Below, one piece after another: positions 10,557 to 18,205 of a DNA stretch of 58,150 bases. This stretch comes from Ardenticatenaceae bacterium (GTDB lineage: Bacteria > Chloroflexota > Anaerolineae > Promineifilales > Promineifilaceae). A program made the position numbers and the translations under genes. The stretch covers positions 1-58,150 of the forward strand of contig JACKBR010000029.1 in the NCBI GenBank assembly GCA_020634495.1, given 5' to 3'. Numbering within the stretch: position 1 is the first letter of the stretch; every line of letters starts with the position of its first letter. A model generated the notes under the pieces. That model saw only the letters and a program-made list of their open reading frames with translations. It did not search any database and was not told the DNA's origin.

Positions 10557-11164
10557 CGCATCTCACAATTTTACTGACCCGACACGGTGAAACAGATTGG
10601 AACAAAGCGGGGCGCTGGCAAGGCCATGCCGATATTCCGCTGAATGAAAAAGGCCACCAGCAGGCTGCCGCCCTGTGCCAACGACTGCAAAGCTGGCCCA
10701 TTGAAACCGTGTATACCAGTGATTTGCAGCGCTGCGTGCAAACGGCCGTTCCCCTGGCCAAAGCGCTGGACATCCAGCCAACGCTGGCTCCCATCTGGCG
10801 CGAGCGAGACGTGGGCGACTTTAGCGGCATGACCGGCGATCAGGCACGCGACCATTATCCCGAAATCTGGGCCAACGCCGTGCGCGGCATGGTTGATCCA
10901 CCCAACGGCGAACCATTTGCCCAGGTGCTTTCTCGCGCCTGGCAGGCGTTTGAATCCGTTGTGGAGGCGCATGATACGGGCCTGGTGGCGGTGGTCACCC
11001 ACGGCGGGCTGCTGCACGCTTTGCTGGGTCAGGTAATGGGCATAGATCAGGCAGTTTACGGCCGTTTCTCCATGCGTGGCAACACGGGCCTGAGCGTGGT
11101 GGAAGTTAACTCCCGCGGCCCCATCGTTACCCGACTAAACGACACCAGCCATCTGGAAGATTAG
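10553..11164 (+). CDS. Histidine phosphatase family protein (phosphoglycerate mutase-like)
   Basis: This 203-residue enzyme has the catalytic LLTRHGETDWN motif (residues 7-17), the second arginine region in YTSDLQRCVQTA, the acidic WRERDVGDFSGM and the second histidine in VAVVTHGGLLHAL (about 145-157). It belongs to the cobalamin phosphatase/GpmB-like branch, which removes phosphate from small molecules. The start is TTG within the stop of the upstream gene (TTGA), with AGGAG 8-9 nt before it. It closes the operon. The substrate is not predictable from the motifs. Confidence 0.88.
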   Translation: MTHLTILLTRHGETDWNKAGRWQGHADIPLNEKGHQQAAALCQRLQSWPIETVYTSDLQRCVQTAVPLAKALDIQPTLAPIWRERDVGDFSGMTGDQARDHYPEIWANAVRGMVDPPNGEPFAQVLSRAWQAFESVVEAHDTGLVAVVTHGGLLHALLGQVMGIDQAVYGRFSMRGNTGLSVVEVNSRGPIVTRLNDTSHLED

Positions 11165-11225
11165 TAGAGACTAGAGACTCTGTGAATTCAATCTCCAGTC
11201 TCCAATCTCTAATCTCCAGTTACAA
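11165..11225. repeat. Short-period repeat array (GAGACT / TCTCCA words)
   Basis: The spacer reads AGAGACTAGAGACT followed by CAATCTCCAGTCTCCAATCTC and more of the same, a 7-nt periodic array in two opposite orientations. The unit GGAGAYT is shared with arrays at 29741-29812 and 35838-35879. It may end transcription after the phosphatase gene. Confidence 0.6.
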
Positions 11226-11252
11226 AAATCAAACCCCTAAAAGGATGACAAA

Positions 11253-12635
11253 ATGACAGTACAAGCATCAAATCCCATCTGGGACAAAATCGACGCCCAT
11301 ATTGACCAAAATGTCGATTACTGGATTGAACAACTGGCGCGGCTGTGCGCCCAGCCCAGCGTTTCGGCCCAAAACTACGGCATTGATGAATGTGCCGATC
11401 TGGTGGCCACCATGCTGCGCGAGCAGGGCTTTCGCGCCGAAGTGATGCCTTCAGATGGCTATCCGGTGGTGTATGGTGAGGGAGACGGCCGTTCCGACAA
11501 AACGCTCCTCTTCTACCTGCATTACGACGTGCAGCCTGCTGAACCGCTGGAGCTGTGGGACTCCCCGCCGTTTGAACTGACCCAGCGCAACGGCAAGCTG
11601 TACGCCCGCGGCATCAGCGATGACAAAGGGCACATCATTTGCCGCCTGGCAGCATTGGCGGCGGTGAAGGACGCGCTGGGTGGCGAGCTGCCCTGCAACG
11701 TCAAGTTCATCATCGAAGGCGAAGAAGAAATTGGCAGCTCCAACATGCCCGCCTTTGTAGAAAAACATCAAGAGAAGCTGGCGGCCGATGCCTGCATCTG
11801 GGAATTCGGCGGCGTGGATCACGAGGATCGCCCCAGCCAGGCGCTGGGGATGCGCGGCATTTGCTACGTGGAGCTTTCCGTGCAGACGGCTTCGATTGAC
11901 GCCCACTCTGGCCTGGGTGGCTCCATTTTCCCCAATGCCGCCTGGCGGCTTATCTGGGCGCTCAATACGTTGAAAGACCAGAACGAGCGCATCCTCATTC
12001 CAGGCTTTTACGACAACGTGCAGCCACCCAGCCAGCGCGACCTGGAAATGCTGGAGGCGATGCCTTCTGAAGCGGCCCAGCTCAAGGAGATGTTTGCTCT
12101 GGACGGTTTCTTGTTGGGCATGGAAGATAATTTGGAGCTGAAGAAAACGGCCGTTTTCCAACCAACCTGCACCATTTGCGGCCTCACCTCTGGCTACCAG
12201 GGGGCGGGTTCCAAAACGGTGCTGCCCGCTAAAGCCAGCGCCAAAATCGACTTCCGCCTGGTGCCAGACCAGTCTCCGCCAGAAATTGTGGCCAAACTGC
12301 GGGCACATCTAGACGCCCAAGGCTTTATGGATGTGGACGTAAAGCTGCTTGGTGCAGGCCGTCCCGCCAAAGTGGACCCGGATGATCCCTTTGTGCAGTT
12401 GACGAATGAAACGGCCGTAGCCGTTTACGGCAAGGAACCCAATGTAGCCCCGATGATTGGCGGCAGCGGGCCAAACTACCCCTTCATCCACACGCTGGGG
12501 CTGCCGCTGGTGGCTGCGGGCATTGGCTACCCCGGCAGCCAGGTTCACGCCCCCAACGAAAACATGCGCCTGGATTACTTCTTGCTGGGAACCAAACACA
12601 CCGCTCGCATCATCGAGCAGTTTGGCAAAGAATGA
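11253..12635 (+). CDS. M20 family metallo-dipeptidase
   Basis: This 460-residue protein is a di-zinc exopeptidase of the M20 (ArgE/DapE/carnosinase-like) family, which cleaves dipeptides or N-acyl amino acids in the cytoplasm. Metal and catalytic motifs are visible: LFYLHYDVQPAEP (about 86-98), RGISDDKGH (Asp ligand, ~118-126), IEGEEEIGSSN (catalytic and bridging Glu, ~153-163) and EFGGVDHE. The dimerisation domain occupies the middle (SIDAHSGLGG), and a C-terminal metal-ligand His is likely in GSQVHAPNE. AAAAGGATG lies just before the ATG. No signal peptide. It is a single gene followed by a strong terminator. Confidence 0.9.
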   Translation: MTVQASNPIWDKIDAHIDQNVDYWIEQLARLCAQPSVSAQNYGIDECADLVATMLREQGFRAEVMPSDGYPVVYGEGDGRSDKTLLFYLHYDVQPAEPLELWDSPPFELTQRNGKLYARGISDDKGHIICRLAALAAVKDALGGELPCNVKFIIEGEEEIGSSNMPAFVEKHQEKLAADACIWEFGGVDHEDRPSQALGMRGICYVELSVQTASIDAHSGLGGSIFPNAAWRLIWALNTLKDQNERILIPGFYDNVQPPSQRDLEMLEAMPSEAAQLKEMFALDGFLLGMEDNLELKKTAVFQPTCTICGLTSGYQGAGSKTVLPAKASAKIDFRLVPDQSPPEIVAKLRAHLDAQGFMDVDVKLLGAGRPAKVDPDDPFVQLTNETAVAVYGKEPNVAPMIGGSGPNYPFIHTLGLPLVAAGIGYPGSQVHAPNENMRLDYFLLGTKHTARIIEQFGKE

Positions 12636-12638
12636 TGC

Positions 12639-12699
12639 GTGATGCGTGAAACGTGAGGAAAAACTAAAATTCAATCACGTTTCACGCATCACTTTTTTT
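12639..12699. terminator. Bidirectional terminator hairpin built from GTGATGC repeats
   Basis: GTGATGCGTGAAACGTGA (12639-12656) pairs perfectly with TCACGTTTCACGCATCAC (12675-12692) to give an 18-bp stem, followed by seven T on the plus strand. The left arm extends a heptamer array (GTGATGC, GTGATGC, GTGAAAC). It separates the convergent dipeptidase and lipoprotein genes. Confidence 0.85.
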
Positions 12700-12775
12700 A
12701 TTCACCAATTCGGGCAATACGAAAGATCGGGCCGTTGATGAAGAGCAAATTGGTCGATAACTGATCTACCGTCGT

Positions 12776-14071
12776 TTACTCTCCTGCTGGTAGCCATCTT
12801 GGACAACTGTATACGTGGTAGGCTGAAATTCTGCCTACCTTTTCTGTCTTGCTGTTTTGCAGATTCAGCAAAACAATGTCCCTGTTTGTCGTTGGTCGGC
12901 CATCTGCGCCGAGAACATACGCCAACAGCATTAGCTGGTTGCCATCGGGAGACCAGCCACATTTGCTTTGAATTGGGAGACTGCCACCAAGTGGGAAGGC
13001 GTATTCTTTGAATACACGTGCCCCCCTAAAATTAACAATTTCCCGAATATACCCACCCAAAAAGCGAAATAAAATCGGTGCGCCATCTGGGGACCAATCT
13101 GCTTTGTAGGTGTCGTATTCACCAGTTTGTTCATTGGTGAAGTCTGCATCGGCAATAACGACTGTTTCATCGCTGTGGAAAAAGATAAGGGATTCGCCGT
13201 CTGGTGAGGCAGCGCCGCCCTGGGCGGTGTTTGTGCTGGAGCAGGTGCGACAGGGCAATGTTTGGTTTTCTCCTCCGAACCGGTTCATGCTGTACCATTG
13301 GGTGAAGACGGAATAATAAAGTCGCTGCCCATCGGCTGACCAAAATATTTCGGTTGTGTTGGCAACGCGCTGAACAACGCCAAAGTTTTCCAACGTGGCG
13401 TCAATTACGTAAGTTGGTGTGCCGCCACGCCCAATGGTGTTGTTGATAATGGTTTGGGCAACAATGCGCTGGCTGTCGGGTGACCATTCAACATGAATGA
13501 TTTCCTGTGGTGTGGATAATGTAATTTCTTGTACGTAGCTTAAATCGATCGTGCCAACAAATAACCGGTGAATGCGACAGCCATAGGGTTGGGTTTGGGT
13601 ACAAACGCCAATCCAGAATTTGCTGCCATCGGGAGATACGGCCGCATTAGGAGCCTGGTGTCCTCTTCCTAGTGGATGGGATTCTGAGTGTGAAACGCCA
13701 ATCAGTTCAATCAATGTTTCTGGATCAACAATGGTTTCTCGTTCGGCAGCGCCAACAACTTGCTGGTAGATGCCAAAATCACTGACATAGCGATAAACGC
13801 CGTTGCCACCGCCCAACGGTGTGGGAACGGGGCTGGGCGTCAGTGTTGGTGTCGGTGTGTCAGTGGGCGTGGGGGTAAGCGTGGGCGTTGGTGTTTGTGT
13901 CGCCGTGGCGGTAGGCGTATTGGTTGCTGTGCTGGTGGGGGTTGCGGTGTTTGTTGCAGTTGGCAGAACTTGGGAAACGGCCGTTACTGCCACCTCCTCA
14001 TTATTTGTGCAACCAACACCAAAAAGGGTGACTATGAAAATAACAGAAAGGCAACGTTGTAACTTATTCAT
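12776..14071 (-). CDS. TolB-like beta-propeller lipoprotein, probably truncated by a nonsense codon
   Basis: The N-terminus has a lipoprotein signal (LFGVGC lipobox near residue 21), then a Thr/Pro spacer of about 50 residues (repeats of TPT). The rest is a WD40/TolB-like propeller with SPDGSKFW, WSPDSQRIV, SADGQRLYY, SPDGESLIF, WSPDGAPILF and WSPDGNQLML blades. It would sit on the outer face of the membrane; its function is unknown. The reading frame stops at 12776, but the same frame continues for 25 sense codons in plausible propeller sequence (STNLLFINGPIFRIARIGE) to a second stop at 12698-12700, directly beside the terminator. A CAA-to-TAA change would explain this. AGGAG lies 5 nt before the ATG. 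Confidence 0.8.
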   Translation of the reverse strand: MNKLQRCLSVIFIVTLFGVGCTNNEEVAVTAVSQVLPTATNTATPTSTATNTPTATATQTPTPTLTPTPTDTPTPTLTPSPVPTPLGGGNGVYRYVSDFGIYQQVVGAAERETIVDPETLIELIGVSHSESHPLGRGHQAPNAAVSPDGSKFWIGVCTQTQPYGCRIHRLFVGTIDLSYVQEITLSTPQEIIHVEWSPDSQRIVAQTIINNTIGRGGTPTYVIDATLENFGVVQRVANTTEIFWSADGQRLYYSVFTQWYSMNRFGGENQTLPCRTCSSTNTAQGGAASPDGESLIFFHSDETVVIADADFTNEQTGEYDTYKADWSPDGAPILFRFLGGYIREIVNFRGARVFKEYAFPLGGSLPIQSKCGWSPDGNQLMLLAYVLGADGRPTTNRDIVLLNLQNSKTEKVGRISAYHVYSCPRWLPAGE

Positions 14072-14130
14072 TTTGGCTCCTGATTAAATTTTCAGCATTG
14101 AAATTGGGATGGCCCCCAAAAATTTGCTCA

Positions 14131-14160
14131 AGTATATCAAGTGGACTTTTAACAAGCCAA
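14131..14160 (-). promoter_or_regulatory. Predicted promoter of the propeller lipoprotein gene
   Basis: On the minus strand TTGGCT (14155-14160) is followed after 18 bp by TATACT (14131-14136). A 12-bp perfect palindrome, CAGGCATGCCTG, lies just upstream of the -35 at 14163-14174 and could be an operator. Confidence 0.4.
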
Positions 14161-14236
14161 ACCAGGCATGCCTGAAGGAGAACTTCTGGTGGAAATTGTC
14201 ATAGAGCTAAAATGACTATCTCTGTGCGCTCTGGGG

Positions 14237-15367
14237 CTAATTTTCGATGCGGTAGATGGTGCCGCTGCGGTAGTCGGAGACGAGCAGTGCGCCGTCGGGG
14301 GTGGGCAGCAGGTGCTGTGGGTTGGTAATGCCGGTGATGAAGGGGGTGTTGGTTGCTGTGAAACGGCCGTCTGCCATTTCTTCTAATTTTACGGCCGTTA
14401 CCTCCCCCCGTAGCCACAAAGCCACCAGCAAAATTGAGCTGTCCCAAGGAGCAACCACGAGGCTGGTTGGCGTTGCTTGTGGCGGAAACAGCGTGACGGG
14501 CGTTTCCGTTTGGGCACAGATTTCGGCCGTTCCCTCCCGGTTCAGCGCCGGTTCCTGATTGGCAAAACATTGGGGCCAGCCATAATTTGCCCCGGCAACG
14601 ATGAGATTCAGTTCTTCCGGTGGCTGCCCCTCAAAATCCGCGCCAGTTACAGCGCCATCCCCAATTTCGGTAATCCAGAGACGGCCGTTTGCAGCAAAAA
14701 CATGGGCGTAGGCATTCTTCAAACCGGTGGCCAACATCGTGGGATTTTCAGGCTGTTCCGGGTTCAACTGCCACAAAACGCCGGAGCCGCTGCTGGCCTG
14801 GTTGCCGCTGCGCCGCCCGCTGGTTTCGTAAATCAGTTGTCCTTCTGGGCTTACGGTGAGCGTGCCGTTAGAACGGCCGTTGTTGGGCATATCGCTTAGA
14901 ATCACCTCTGGCGTTTGCGGTTTCAGATTGTCATCTAACCTGGCCCGCAGCAGCTGATCTGCCACCGCAATCCACAGCGCCCCATCCAGCACGGCAATGC
15001 CAGTTGGCTTGTTGAGTCCTTCCAGCAAAACTTCTTGCGCTCCCGTGTCCAGATCGACGGCGACCAGCTGGCCAGCTTCGTCGCTTTCCCCCGCAAACAG
15101 CTGGGCCACCCACAAACGGCCGTCTGGCCCCCAAACAAACTGCGTGGGCCGCGACAGCCCGGTGACCGCGACTTCAACGGTGAAACCTTCTGGCAAGTCA
15201 AGTGGGTTTTCGGACATAGCGGTGGGGAGAGCGGCCGTCTCTGCTTCACTGTTGCAGGCAATCAGGAGCAAAATCAGAAAACCAACGGCAAAGCACGCAA
15301 AGATCACAAAGAAAAAATAAAAACCTCCTCGTCCTCCGCGCTCTCCGCGGTTCAAAAAAAACGTCAT
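14237..15367 (-). CDS. Sugar dehydrogenase-like propeller lipoprotein with repeat-derived N-terminus
   Basis: The mature part resembles the glucose/sorbosone dehydrogenase six-bladed propeller: LPEGFTVEVAVTGLSRPTQF, VWGPDGRLWVAQ, LNKPTGIAVLDGALWIA, then ANYGWPQC near residue 250 and HLLPTPDGALLVSDYRSGTIYRI. Such proteins may oxidise sugars with PQQ, but PQQ and calcium ligands cannot be verified here. A signal with lipobox LLLIAC precedes it. The first 25 residues (MTFFLNRGERGGRGGFYFFF and following) are encoded by a copy of the CGCGGAGA-type repeat. The ATG overlaps the stop of the phosphohexomutase gene (ATGA), so the repeat-derived start is probably the real one. Confidence 0.78.
   Translation of the reverse strand: MTFFLNRGERGGRGGFYFFFVIFACFAVGFLILLLIACNSEAETAALPTAMSENPLDLPEGFTVEVAVTGLSRPTQFVWGPDGRLWVAQLFAGESDEAGQLVAVDLDTGAQEVLLEGLNKPTGIAVLDGALWIAVADQLLRARLDDNLKPQTPEVILSDMPNNGRSNGTLTVSPEGQLIYETSGRRSGNQASSGSGVLWQLNPEQPENPTMLATGLKNAYAHVFAANGRLWITEIGDGAVTGADFEGQPPEELNLIVAGANYGWPQCFANQEPALNREGTAEICAQTETPVTLFPPQATPTSLVVAPWDSSILLVALWLRGEVTAVKLEEMADGRFTATNTPFITGITNPQHLLPTPDGALLVSDYRSGTIYRIEN
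15300..15362. repeat. CGCGGAGAG-type short repeat inside a gene start
   Basis: The sequence CTCCTCGTCCTCCGCGCTCTCCGCGG belongs to the same family as the spacer arrays at 48164-48336 and 49125-49202. Here it forms the first codons of the downstream lipoprotein gene. Confidence 0.6.
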
Positions 15368-16791
15368 GCCTTGGCGGCCATTTGCTCACCGAAGCCCAGC
15401 AGTGCCTTCACCCGCTCGTCGTTGGGCGCTTCGGCATAGACCCGCAAAACAGGTTCGGTGCCAGACGGCCGTATCAACAGCCAGCTCCCATCATTCAGAT
15501 AATATTTCACCCCGTCCACCGTTTGCACATCCTCCACCGCCACGCCCGCGATGGCTGCCGGAGCTAAATTGAGCAGCATCTCCACCATACGCGCTTTTTC
15601 CACCGGACGGGTCAGCTTCATGTCGGTACGGGCATACTGGGCCGGACCAAATTTAGCCAGTAAATCCGCCACCAGCTCGTGCAGCGGCGCTTTGGCCGCA
15701 GCCATTACCTCCAGCAGCAGCAGCCCCATCAGCACGCCATCCCCTTCTGGAATGTGTCCCTGGATGCTCATGCCGCCCGATTCCTCGCCGCCCATCACCA
15801 CGCCATTGGCAATCATCAAATCAGCAATGTGGTTGAAGCCAACTGGCGTTTCTACCAGCGCCAGATCATTTTGAGCCGCAATGCGGTCAATCATGCGCGT
15901 GGTAGAAACCGTGCGCACCACCTTGCCCCGCAAGCTGCGCTCCTCCAGCAAATAACGCAGCACCAGGGCAAAAATGCGGTGCGGATCGACAAAATTGCCC
16001 CGTGCATCCACCGCGCCAATGCGGTCAGCATCCCCGTCGGTGGCCAGACCCACATCCCAATGCCCGCCTTGAATGGTGGACATGAGCAGCCCCAAATGTT
16101 TGGCAATCGGTTCTGGGTGAATGCCGCCAAAACCGGGGTTCATTTCCTGGCGAATGTTGAATACGTGGGTTCGGCCGCGAGCCAGAACCTCGCTGAATGC
16201 GCCGCGCCCAGAGCCAAACATACCGTCGGCCACAACGCGCAGCTCGCCGCTGGAGACGATGTCCAAATCCACCAGGCCGCTGAGATGTTCATAATAAGCC
16301 CAGGATGGGTCGAATTTTTGCACCCGATCTTGCTTGATTGCTTCAGTCAAATCCATCAGGTTGGGGCCGCGCCCGCTGGAAAGATTGCGATCCAGCAGCC
16401 GCTCTACCCGCTGGTGGTGGGATGGGCTGGCTGCCCCGCCGTGGCACGACTTGAGCTTGATGCCATTGTAGCGCGGGGCATTGTGGCTGGCGGTGATCAT
16501 GACGCCAGCCGTGGCGTTTTTTTGCAGCACGGCGTAGCTGATGGCCGGGGTGGGCGTGTCGGCGCGGGCCAGCCAGGTGTCGATGTGGTTGGCGGCCATC
16601 ACGCGGGCCACTTCTGCCGCGTAGCGATCAGACAAAAAGCGCGTGTCGAAGCCGACAACAATGCTGGGATTGGTTGCGTTTTCTTCGCGAACATAATCGG
16701 CGATGGCCTGGGCTACCAGCCGCAGGTTGCCAAAGGTGAAGGTTTCGCTAATCACGGCCCGCCAGCCGTCGGTGCCAAATTTGATGGTCAT
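15364..16791 (-). CDS. Phosphoglucomutase/phosphomannomutase (alpha-D-phosphohexomutase)
   Basis: This 475-residue enzyme moves phosphate between C1 and C6 of a hexose in the cytoplasm. The four family regions are present: the phosphoserine loop VMITASHNAPRYNGIK (~96-110), the metal loop ATDGDADRIG (~249-258), the sugar-specificity loop GEESGG (~329) and the phosphate-binding loop RPSGTEPVLR (~443). The GEESGG form fits glucose or mannose phosphates rather than GlmM. The length is normal. It lies downstream of the glycerate kinase gene and overlaps the following lipoprotein gene by 4 nt, so these are likely one transcript. AAGGG sits 8 nt before the ATG. Confidence 0.92.
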   Translation of the reverse strand: MTIKFGTDGWRAVISETFTFGNLRLVAQAIADYVREENATNPSIVVGFDTRFLSDRYAAEVARVMAANHIDTWLARADTPTPAISYAVLQKNATAGVMITASHNAPRYNGIKLKSCHGGAASPSHHQRVERLLDRNLSSGRGPNLMDLTEAIKQDRVQKFDPSWAYYEHLSGLVDLDIVSSGELRVVADGMFGSGRGAFSEVLARGRTHVFNIRQEMNPGFGGIHPEPIAKHLGLLMSTIQGGHWDVGLATDGDADRIGAVDARGNFVDPHRIFALVLRYLLEERSLRGKVVRTVSTTRMIDRIAAQNDLALVETPVGFNHIADLMIANGVVMGGEESGGMSIQGHIPEGDGVLMGLLLLEVMAAAKAPLHELVADLLAKFGPAQYARTDMKLTRPVEKARMVEMLLNLAPAAIAGVAVEDVQTVDGVKYYLNDGSWLLIRPSGTEPVLRVYAEAPNDERVKALLGFGEQMAAKA

Positions 16792-16820
16792 GGTGTTTCC
16801 CTTTTAAGGAGGAGAGGAAT

Positions 16821-16896
16821 AAGTGAGAAGTGATAAGTAAAAAGTGAAAAGTGCTTTGTCATTCTTTTCACTTATCACTTTTTACTTTTCACTCTC
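16821..16896. repeat. Inverted array of AGTGARA words
   Basis: AAGTGAGAAGTGATAAGTAA and following bases pair imperfectly with CTTTTCACTTATCACTTTTT and following bases to form a hairpin of about 30 bp. The right arm overlaps the last codons and the stop of the glycerate kinase gene, so its final Arg-Glu comes from the repeat. Confidence 0.75.
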
Positions 16897-18199
16897 TTAC
16901 ATAGTTCAAAATGATTATAAGATCGTTCACATTTGTGCCGGTTGGCCCGGTGTTGATGAGATGACGGCCGTTTCCAACGGCATCTCGCTGCTGAAAAAAG
17001 GTGTAGCTGTCGTTGTTGTTCAGAAAGACCTGGGCAGTTTGATTTTCCTGCACTGTGTGCCCCGTGACGGTGGCCCCGGCCACGCCGCTGGTACCGTCGT
17101 CGCCATCGGTGGCAAAGCTGGTGATGGTGCGGTTGGGCCAGCCAGCCAGATGAATGGCGGCGGATAACGCTGTTTCTAAATTGCGCCCGCCAACGCCAGC
17201 GCCGCGCAGGGTGACGGTGGTTTCGCCGCCGAGCAAGGTGGCGCTTTGCGGCGGGCTGTCTTTGGCCAGGGCAGCGGCAAATTGACCCACCTGCCGCGCT
17301 TCGCCCTCCAGCCGGGCGGTGAGCAGCCGGGTATGGAACCCCAGCGATTTGGCCTGGGCTGCGGCGGCCTGCGCCGACTGCTGGATGCTGCCCACGATGA
17401 TGTTGTCGATGATGTTGCTGGGTGGCGCGGGGTTGGTTTGTGCCAGGGTGTCTAAGGTTGCTTGAATGGTGTGGGCAACGGCCGTTTCCAGACTGGCCAG
17501 CACCCCATACCGCTGCAAAACGGCCAGGGCATCGGCCGGGGTTTCGCGGCTGGCCACCGTGGGGCCGCTGCCAATGGCTGCCAGCTCATTGCCCACCACG
17601 TCGCTCAAAATGAGGCTGATTACTTTGGCCGGGGCAGCCAATCGAGCCAAACCGCCTGCCTTGACGCCATCAAGCTGGCGGCGCACGGTGTTAAGCTCTT
17701 GAATGGGGCAGCCGCTGGCCAGCAGCGCCTGGTTGAGCTGCTGCCAAACGGCTAGCGGCAAATGGGGTTGGGTGAACAGCGCCGACGCGCCGCCAGAAAT
17801 GAGGCAAAGTACCAGATCGTTTTGGGTAAGGTTGGTGAGCGTTTGCAAAACGGCCGTTGTGCTGGCCACGCTTTTTTCATCTGGTACTGGGTGGCTGCCT
17901 GCGTAGGCAGCCAGCGGCAGGGCTCTGTTTTCTGGCAAAAATTTGGTGAGGATGCCCCCGCCAGCAACGGCCGTTTGGCCCACAATTTCCACGGCGGCCT
18001 GGGCCATCGGGACGGCCGCTTTGCCAAGGCTAATGATGAACAGACGGCCGTTTTGCAGGTTGAAGCGATGGGGGCCGATGGTGAGCTGCTGGTTGGTTTT
18101 GTGTAGATGGCGGGAAACGGCCGTGTAGGGATTTGCGGTTTCCAGGGCAGCGGCAATGATGGCTTGAATGTGGTGTGGATGCTGATCGAAGTTGAGCAT
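16889..18199 (-). CDS. Glycerate 2-kinase (MOFRL/GckA type)
   Basis: This protein of 436 residues matches the type-2 glycerate kinases that make 2-phosphoglycerate from D-glycerate, feeding serine-cycle, glyoxylate or sugar-acid breakdown into lower glycolysis. Family motifs include LCLISGGASALFTQP (~128), LILSDVVGNELAAIGSGPT (~195-215) and, in the MOFRL domain, LLGGETTVTLRGAGVGGRN (~325-345) and FATDGDDGTSGVAGA (~375-390). It lies 6 nt after the solute-binding lipoprotein gene and upstream of the phosphohexomutase gene. The ribosome binding site is weak. The two C-terminal residues and the stop lie in the adjacent AGTGARA array. Confidence 0.9.
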   Translation of the reverse strand: MLNFDQHPHHIQAIIAAALETANPYTAVSRHLHKTNQQLTIGPHRFNLQNGRLFIISLGKAAVPMAQAAVEIVGQTAVAGGGILTKFLPENRALPLAAYAGSHPVPDEKSVASTTAVLQTLTNLTQNDLVLCLISGGASALFTQPHLPLAVWQQLNQALLASGCPIQELNTVRRQLDGVKAGGLARLAAPAKVISLILSDVVGNELAAIGSGPTVASRETPADALAVLQRYGVLASLETAVAHTIQATLDTLAQTNPAPPSNIIDNIIVGSIQQSAQAAAAQAKSLGFHTRLLTARLEGEARQVGQFAAALAKDSPPQSATLLGGETTVTLRGAGVGGRNLETALSAAIHLAGWPNRTITSFATDGDDGTSGVAGATVTGHTVQENQTAQVFLNNNDSYTFFQQRDAVGNGRHLINTGPTGTNVNDLIIILNYVRE

Positions 18200-18205
18200 T
18201 TTTTC

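Noticed and set aside
15679..16833. 384-codon plus-strand frame opposite the phosphohexomutase
   Set aside because: The minus strand has four conserved phosphohexomutase motifs; the plus translation is His/Ala-rich noise.
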